Positions 57,275-64,000 of a stretch of DNA of 64,000 bases are shown here, piece after piece. Both the position numbers and the translations under genes were made by a program. Every line of letters starts with the position of its first letter. Within the stretch, counting starts at the first letter, position 1. Below the pieces are notes generated by a model. It was not told where the DNA came from. It made no database searches and saw only the letters and a program-made list of their open reading frames with translations. This DNA comes from Siphonodentalium dalli (lineage: Eukaryota > Mollusca > Scaphopoda > Gadilida > Siphonodentaliidae): positions 187,656,209-187,720,208 of the forward strand of contig CP136064.1 of NCBI GenBank assembly GCA_032622095.1. Direction: 5' to 3'.

Positions 57275-57430
57275 TAACAAAACAGTTGTTGCCCTTCTTC
57301 TCGGGAGACATTCCGTTCTCGAGCGGGTGACAAATACCATTGTTATCCTTCATCCCATTTTCCTCTCTTCTGATTGGCTGAGAGTGCGTCACATGGCGGG
57401 CGATAAATCACCATATTACCCTCGAGGGTA
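57275..57430. repeat. CGGGCGAC-type repeat, related to 56.4 and 58.2 kb
   Basis: Words CGGATAACAAAACAGTTGTT, CTCGAGCGGGTGACAAAT and GGCGGGCGATAA recur at 58,195-58,395, and in weaker form (CCTGATTGGC, CGGGCGAC) at about 56,370-56,465. It is probably one family of fold-back elements. Confidence 0.5.
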
Positions 57431-58194
57431 ACATTGTCTCAGTTATTGACCGCTCAGTTGTTACCAGCAAACATAGAACTACGAAGAACTCACCACGCAG
57501 AGATTCTCTGACAGCTCTCTGCTATTAAAGCACGTTATGTATAAATGGTGTTATCACAGACACATATCTGTTATAAGGTGTAATATTCCTATTGGACCTT
57601 TTTATATCAATAATAAAGACCGTGGGACAAATAAATAAACCTTATTATGCAGTTGGTATTTGCTGCAGACAATTGCACATACGATGTACATACGTTACAA
57701 CTACGTTTATGTGCTTGATCAAATAGCCACTCTTCGCTGTTTATCAATTGACTATTTCTTTTCTTCAATACATTCCTCAGACTTCAGGGAATATCCGTAT
57801 GTTGCGTAACAATCTGTGACATATGTCAAATTCTTTTTGCACCACTACAACGTGTTAGTTTCACATTTTAGCAATCTGGAAATGAACACGTCTGTCGGCG
57901 TCTTCACGGCCATTCAAATTTGAAACGAAACCGAACATTTCGCTGCATGGCTACTCAACTTCGAAATTGCTTTGCTCCTCTTTCCTCTTTCCGTGAACCG
58001 ATTTCCACCATGCAACCAGCAAACTGACCGGAGAATAGCTGCGCGAATGACGGGTCTGTTAATTGATCCAGATTATGAATGTTTAATTTTCTAAATAGCG
58101 ATGATTCCAACATAAAATTAACTTTTCGAACTGGATTAAAGAATATATGCGCGCATTTATGACTGCTATTAAGGAGGTTCGTGTGTACTCCTTT

Positions 58195-58395
58195 GTCAGA
58201 TAACAAAACAGTTATCACCCTTGTTTTCGTGAGACACGGGAATTTGTCGCCGCTCTCGACCTGGAATGTCACCCTCGGGCCTGGCGGCCCTCGGGTGACA
58301 TTCCAGGTCTCGAGCGGGCGACAAATCCCCGTGTCTCACTCAATCGCGGGCGATAACTGTATAATGTCTCCCTCGACAACGGGCGACAACTGTAT
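58195..58395. repeat. CGGGCGAC-type element with ~50-bp hairpin
   Basis: 58,231-58,337 is an almost perfect inverted repeat: GAGACACGGGAATTTGTCGC, then CTCGACCTGGAATGTCACCC, with the inverse after a short TGGC loop. The right flank repeats CGGGCGA(T/C)AACTGTATAAT twice. Confidence 0.8.
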
Positions 58396-58540
58396 AATAT
58401 TGTCATGAATATCTATGCTAATGAAAACACCCATGCAAAATCAGACATATAAGTTATACATGTACCACATGTATGAAACGGTGAAACCTAAACTATCTAC
58501 GCTCTTCCGTGTGGTCTAAAATAACTGGATCTCCAACTCT

Positions 58541-58659
58541 TTATGTTGGGATATAAGATTTATGAAACGAGTTTAAGAAATTTAATTCACAACGAGTCGT
58601 AGACGAGTTGTGAATCAAATTTATCAAACGAGTTTCATAAAATCTTATATCCAACATAA
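58541..58659. repeat. ~119-bp near-perfect palindrome
   Basis: The arms begin TTATGTTGGGATATAAGATT and TTATGTTGGATATAAGATTT (inverse). The centre is CACAACGAGTCGTAGACGAG, itself partly palindromic. A hairpin MITE. Confidence 0.8.
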
Positions 58660-59159
58660 CGCGTTGAAGATCTGGTATATTACATGACAAATAATAGAGC
58701 TTTATGCCTTTTAACAAATCAAAATCTTTAAATAAAGCTGAAAACTGCATGAAGTAAAATGCATACATGCACGGCGTTGGCTGAGACGCTTCACGACCGT
58801 ATACGACAGTACTGCGCGCTCTGCCTTGCAACGAAACATATATATAGTCCCCCAATTTGCCTCTTTGTTTGTGTGCCTATTTTCGTTAGTGCAAGGAAGT
58901 TGGAGCAATCATGTTTTGCAATGTCCGGTATTGGTTTCATGTGCGGATTGTTTAAATATTGTTAATCTGCGCGGTAATATACTTGGCGCGATGCCAAGTA
59001 TCCCGGGAAGCGCTCGGAGATTACTCACTAGTGAGAGATAAGAAAATATCTAATGGAATTTTCAATGATTTTGTAGGGGTTTCATGTGATATATTAATTT
59101 ATCACATAATTTGGCCATAAAAGCAGTTTCATAATTATCGGTAATAGACACGTTTAATA

Positions 59160-59430
59160 TCAGCGCGTGCGATGACGTCACGGCGTTCTTCAAATAACTT
59201 GCGATCGCTGTAGTTTATGATTGTTGTTTTCGATGAATATTTCGCGTTGCTTCGGGTTTATTTGATCATGTGATAAAAGGTATCTCACACTCGTCCTATT
59301 GTATACGTAATTTATCAACCTCGTCCTCTAAATTCTATTTGAGCCTCGGTAAACCTCGGCTCAAATCGAATTTAGTGAACTCGGTTGATAAATTCCGTAC
59401 AAAATAGAAACTCATGTGAGATCCTCTATA
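59160..59430. repeat. fold-back dispersed repeat, copy 2
   Basis: It matches 9828-10,100: GCGCGTGCGATGACGTCACG at the start, the AATTTATCAACCTCG arms, and TGAGATCCTCTATA at the end. Similarity stops at the same base in both copies. Confidence 0.65.
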
Positions 59431-60417
59431 TCCAAATTGCAGACAGATGTCAGGGAAATATTTAGCTGAGTTTGTAGAAATTAATAAGGAAAAAGCTATA
59501 AAAACATAAGAAATTAATGTAGTTAGAATGTGTTGTATTGATGGGTATGTCGCTGTGGCCGTTGGATCATATTTATTGTGAACTACTTCGTGGTTCACAC
59601 AATGTGACAAACTACCACAGCGCTATACTCTATACAATAAAACACACTCAAGCTACAGTCATTTCTTAAATGAACAGGTTGACTCAGGGACGTAGTTATA
59701 AATCGCAAGGCTATATATACGTGAAAATTGAATCCAGAGATGTCGTATGTAAGGTCCAAATGCATGGGGCTTACGCTATTTGCTATTTCAAACGTTTTTT
59801 TTACAACAGAATTCCCATGCTATAACCCTGTTAGTATCGGTAGTGCCTATTATATATTGAATATTCTTAATATACACTTTAATATTCAAGGTTCGTGAAG
59901 AATTTAATTTCTCCCATAACGATTTTAGCATATATATACCGCGTTCATATGGGCGGACGTCTTGAGAGTACTTCGGGACATCGGGGAATATCGATTCTAT
60001 TTCTGATTCCGATATGTAACGGACATATGTGATATAAAGTAATCGTTAGCCGTATCAACGGGACATCGATATTCATTCGCTATAAAATAGCTTAATGTTC
60101 CCCAATATGGAACATGTATAAATTATGGATGTCAAAGAGTAGTATCTGTCTGTGTCTGACTATAATGGCAATATACCAACGTCGTCCTGGGACAACAAAA
60201 GCTTTTATATGACAACGAATTAAGGTGAAGCTATTGTGGGGGGTGTGAGATTTATTATGTTCAGTTTGGGTTATTGTGGTTTGTCGTCGTTTCGTCTCCC
60301 ATGCACATTACTAACGCAAAGAGGGTCAGGTTAGTACGTTTTGAGATGTTCATGCAGATTTAGACCAGTATAGCGAGTCTATTCACCAAGAGACAGTTTG
60401 TAGCGCCAATACACTTA

Positions 60418-60878
60418 TGTGACCCGCCATATCAAATCCAGTTGTAAGTCGGGATTTTTTTTACCCTGTGCCAATGCATTCTCTTATATATGCGAGGCGA
60501 TCTAGGTCGCCTCGCATATATATGAGAATGCATTGGCCTAACAATTTTTTATCATTTTTTTTTAAATAAATGTTTCATACAATTTTTAGGACATAAAATA
60601 AAAAACATCCATTACCCTGCAGGGAGCCCCCCACATATATAGAAGCATATAGAAGAGTGTCGTCTGCTCATGTTTGTCTGGGGCTCTGTATGGGTGAAAT
60701 TATAAAATTGTTAAAGAATACAAGAAAAAAAAATTTAAATTGTAAAAAATTGTTAGGCCAATGCATTATTTTATATATGCGAGGCGACCTATGATCGACT
60801 CGCATATATAAGAGAATGCATTGGCACAGGGTAAAAAAAAATCCCGACTTACCACTGGATTTGATATGGCGGGTCACA
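60418..60878. mobile_element. TA-flanked MITE, palindrome within palindrome, 461 bp
   Basis: It starts TGTGACCCGCCATATCAAAT and ends with the inverse, flanked by TA (60,416-60,417 and 60,879-60,880). Each ~130-bp arm contains its own hairpin (CAATGCATTCTCTTATATAT with GCGAGGCGA, and its inverse), and the centre (AGCCCC...GGGGCT) also pairs. TA flanks indicate Tc1/mariner-type insertion. Another fragment lies at about 20,466. Confidence 0.85.
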
Positions 60879-61842
60879 TATCACGACGTTGTCACTTTTT
60901 ACCTTGAAAGATGTTAATTTCATCGAGAAATGTCGCCACTGCACGTGGACGCTCTTTAACATAATTTCTTCGAGGGAGAACGCTCTTTAACAAAACGTTT
61001 AGTTTATTATTTCGTCAATATAGAATCATCCTGTTTTGCCCGTGGTCAGTATTAATGTTTATATAATGTAATGGTTGGCTCGATGGACGTATACGGCGGA
61101 CAATTAACTATCTATATAGATGGTAAATAACAACCGTCATTAAGTATCTATATATATAATTATGCTATGCGGATCGGGTGCTCACATTTACACTTTTTCG
61201 GGATTCGAAATTTCAAATCACCTTCGCCAGCCCTGAACGGCTTCTTGACCAAACGCGATATCACCCATCGCTGTATTTTTGTCGTGAAATGAAATTACAT
61301 GGTAAGGGTGGATACACACATGCATGTAATCTCTGTAAATATCGTGTATTTGGCGTTTTACGTGGATCATACACACCGTGTAATATGTGTCCGCTGACAA
61401 CCCAATCATTGCGACTGTGATTGACCACAGCGAGTTAAACTCTGAGCCGCTGAAGAGCCGTTGACTGGGACGAAGTCGTCAGGCCGCTTAAAATAATTAT
61501 TCGCGCGATAACTCAAATGGTCGACGTTCTGTTTAAATCATTGTCAGTCTTCTATTGATGTTAATACCAGTGATGGCCTCTTCCCCAACGCAGGGGGCTA
61601 TGACCCCCAACATGCACGGGGAGAAGCTACCGAATTCACCATTGCATATTTCCTCGACGGGGGGTGTGCATGCAGCACCCTGAGACTGGCCTGAGTCCTG
61701 ACACCCTGCTTTATAAATATCGTAGTCATGTCTGTCGTGTCTGTTTTCTACGAGTGATTAATCTAATATGCAGCAATTTATGCTATTCATATAATTATGA
61801 ACATATTATACAGCTTTAAATTTGAATGCATGGTGTTGCTTA

Positions 61843-62606
61843 TGGGAGGCCCTTTTCACATTTATTATTTATTTGCTTAAGCGTAAATCATTTGCGGATA
61901 AGCGTAAATCATTTGCGCTTAAGCGCAAATATGTGTCTATCAATTTATTTGCGCTTAAGCGCAAATACCTAACACTCCCTTACTTCCCTCTGATTGTGAA
62001 TGATTGAGTCCATCTCATAGTAAATTATGATGGGCCCATAGTAATAGCCCCATACAGACTCGAAGTTGAAGAAAAAACATATTTCCATATGCATATCAGC
62101 ATCTCTGTCCCTGGTACGTGTCCCAGGAATTGGTGTCTCACTCCCAGAGCTCTAGTATATTTTATTAAAGGGATATCTCATGCACAGATATATACCATTT
62201 ACATGGCCATAAAAATGGAATTAGGGGTTACCGGGTGCTTGCTTCCTTCATATGGTGTACTTATTGACTTTAAATGGGGGGACCCTATTTTCATATTATC
62301 AACATCCCTGTCCCCAAGAATTTGTGTCTCCATCACAGAGATAAAGTATATTTTATAAATGAGACATATCCTGCACAGATCTATACCATTTCCATGTCAT
62401 AAAAGGGATCTATGGGTTACTGGCGGATTGCTTCCCTCATATGGTGGGCCTATATAGACTTGAGTGATGTGTTTAGGCCTGTGCCATTTAAAATTAATTA
62501 TGGGGGGAATCAATGAATATTAATTTTTATTTGCGCTTAAGCGCAAATGATAGAGGTTATTTGCGCTTAAGCGTAAATAAATAATAAATGTGAAAAGGGC
62601 CTCCCA
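61843..62606. mobile_element. TA-flanked MITE with 18-bp palindrome array, 764 bp
   Basis: The ends are TGGGAGGCCCTTTTCACATT and its inverse, flanked by TA (61,841-61,842 and 62,607-62,608). Next to the ends are six copies, some degenerate, of TTTGCGCTTAAGCGCAAA (four at 61,870-61,965, two at 62,527-62,576). The interior holds two diverged ~200-bp direct repeats (CCTGTCCC, TATATTTTAT, TATACCATTT). No ORF of note. Confidence 0.85.
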
Positions 62607-62608
62607 TA

Positions 62609-64000
62609 GTTGCTGTTTGTCTTCATTCAGCGAAAGGGTTGCCTAGCTACGAGTTCCCAACTACGTCACCTTTCCTCTCTTGTGTTATACAGTTATACAT
62701 GTATACGCAAAACTTACAACTATGGAATATTTAAGTAAAACATTATATTGTAATTCTTGCCCAGATAATCCCGGCTGATACATTCAATTAACTCCCTTAG
62801 TTATTGGAAGCTTTCGAGAACCATCCCCTCCCCCAATCATGGATTATTGTCGAAAATGTTATAATTCAAGCTTGTGACAGTTAGGAGCTTGTTCAACCTT
62901 TGGCTTGAGAAACATATATATAAATGGGGGGTCACTCTTATTAATTTCAACGCTGTACCTGCATTATTTTTTGGCGCTATAATGAATATTTGCAATCCCA
63001 ATTGAATTAATGTTATCACATGAGCTCGCTCTCAAATTATCAGAGAAATTTCAACAAGCCGGTATCATCCTATAAAAGAATTCTGCATATTTTATTTTTG
63101 TTTTGGATGACCCTGTTTCCAAGAAATGACAGAAACAAATCAAGTATAAAATCGACCGGCTTTAATCCACTTTTCGAAATTAATTATAACTCGTGAAAAA
63201 CAGCATCATATATCAGACAAGAATTACTCATTTCGGCATCTATGAAAGAAGACATGTTTATGACCGGCCTGAAATTTCTTGATTGCAGTTTGTTTGATAA
63301 TGGCTTATGACTACTCACTGGTGAAATTGACCTCTCGCGCGCAGGTGATTAATTTTGTCAATTATCGGTGTGGCCATGTAAAATACATGTATTTTACATA
63401 CAGACATTACATGTATGTGTGTATCCACCCTAAGTCACTCAACATCATATATCTGTAATTATCTATATGGCTATTAAGAATTCCAGGCGTTTTACACTCT
63501 TCGTCACTCAGACTAAACATTTGTATCCATGCAGGCTACTGCGTGCGAACTTCGGTGGTTTCACCTGCCCATTATAGGCCGCCCAAGAAACGATTGAATT
63601 TCACACTAAAAAGTCGACACACAACAGCCCAGAATTGGCGATTCATCTCGCGCTAACAGTGGCCGTTTCAATTGAATACGATCCACGAATAGTTGAAATG
63701 CAATCCGTAATCGTTGATTACACATGCGAAATCGCTTGCAAATGCCGAACGATGTCTTTGCCAACGATCCGAACATATCATTTTCAGTGTCAAAAATGAC
63801 AGGAGCACATAAACCAACGAACCGGAACATCATGATATACCCAAACGTCATAGCTCAATTAAAGCGCGCATTTCATGAGAATATATCCTCATCGAGTTGC
63901 CAAACGATGGTATAACTTGTGTTCGAATAAACCGAGTAGTCTATATAACCTCACCATTTTTTGTACACAGACCACGTTTTCTTTGAAAAATCACCAACGA
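62609..64000. other. no gene recognised
   Basis: AT-rich tail of the window. Small frames (62,837-63,019, 63,606-63,851, 63,724-63,915) show no domains or splice support. A TACATGTATTTTACAT word is near 63,385. Confidence 0.4.

Noticed and set aside
63606-63915. Overlapping 63-81 aa ORFs on opposite strands
   Set aside because: Mirror frames without domains, splice sites or codon bias I can judge.

Overview
This is a stretch of animal nuclear genome that is almost entirely mobile and repetitive DNA. The base composition is AT-rich. TACATGTA-type words, poly-G/poly-C tracts, fold-back MITEs and diverged ~350 bp tandem repeats are common, and the large elements are a CR1-like LINE, a BEL/Pao fragment, an Academ DNA transposon and a Polinton/Maverick. 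This mix suggests a marine invertebrate, most likely a mollusc or another lophotrochozoan. That placement is inference, because no diagnostic host gene is present. The only plausible host exon is a short GNAT acetyltransferase exon near 10.7 kb on the minus strand.

Layout. 0-10 kb: poly-G/C hairpins, a 26-bp minisatellite, several hairpin MITEs and a TTAA-flanked MITE. 11.3-19.7 kb: nested LINEs. A plus-strand ORF1 (PHD finger, coiled coil, then RRM-like block) is split by a minus-strand CR1-like LINE (coiled coil, esterase, endonuclease, RT), which is itself interrupted by a second copy of the TTAA MITE. 20-26 kb: degenerate tandem repeats, a tRNA-derived SINE head, a 0.62 kb tandem duplication with a TTAA MITE in only one copy, and an RT 3' fragment. 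28-31 kb: fold-back elements. 39.7-41.5 kb: broken BEL/Pao gag-protease. 43-55 kb: ~350 bp repeats hosting an Academ transposon, whose right terminal repeat hosts another TTAA element. 55-64 kb: more palindromic MITEs, two with TA target duplications.

The most interesting unit is the Polinton at 31,899-38,996. It is exactly delimited by ~126 bp terminal inverted repeats starting with AG and by a 6-bp target duplication (AACGTG), and it is 7,098 bp long. On the plus strand it carries a truncated packaging ATPase and two small conserved Polinton ORFs. Converging on them from the minus strand is a tightly packed block: integrase with chromodomain, probable minor capsid protein, a small basic protein and a probable major capsid protein. 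No DNA polymerase B or protease is visible, so it is an internally deleted copy.

The surprise lies upstream of the integrase. There is a two-lobed TATA-binding-protein-like gene, a protein with two PC4-like domains, a C2H2 finger remnant, and a single-pass membrane protein ending in a third PC4-like domain. Two matching TATA-containing promoter modules sit in front of the two divergent gene blocks, in the same orientation relative to their genes. I infer that this Polinton lineage carries its own transcription-initiation kit (TBP-like factor, PC4-like cofactors, shared TATA promoters). I know of no description of this combination, but I could not search for one.
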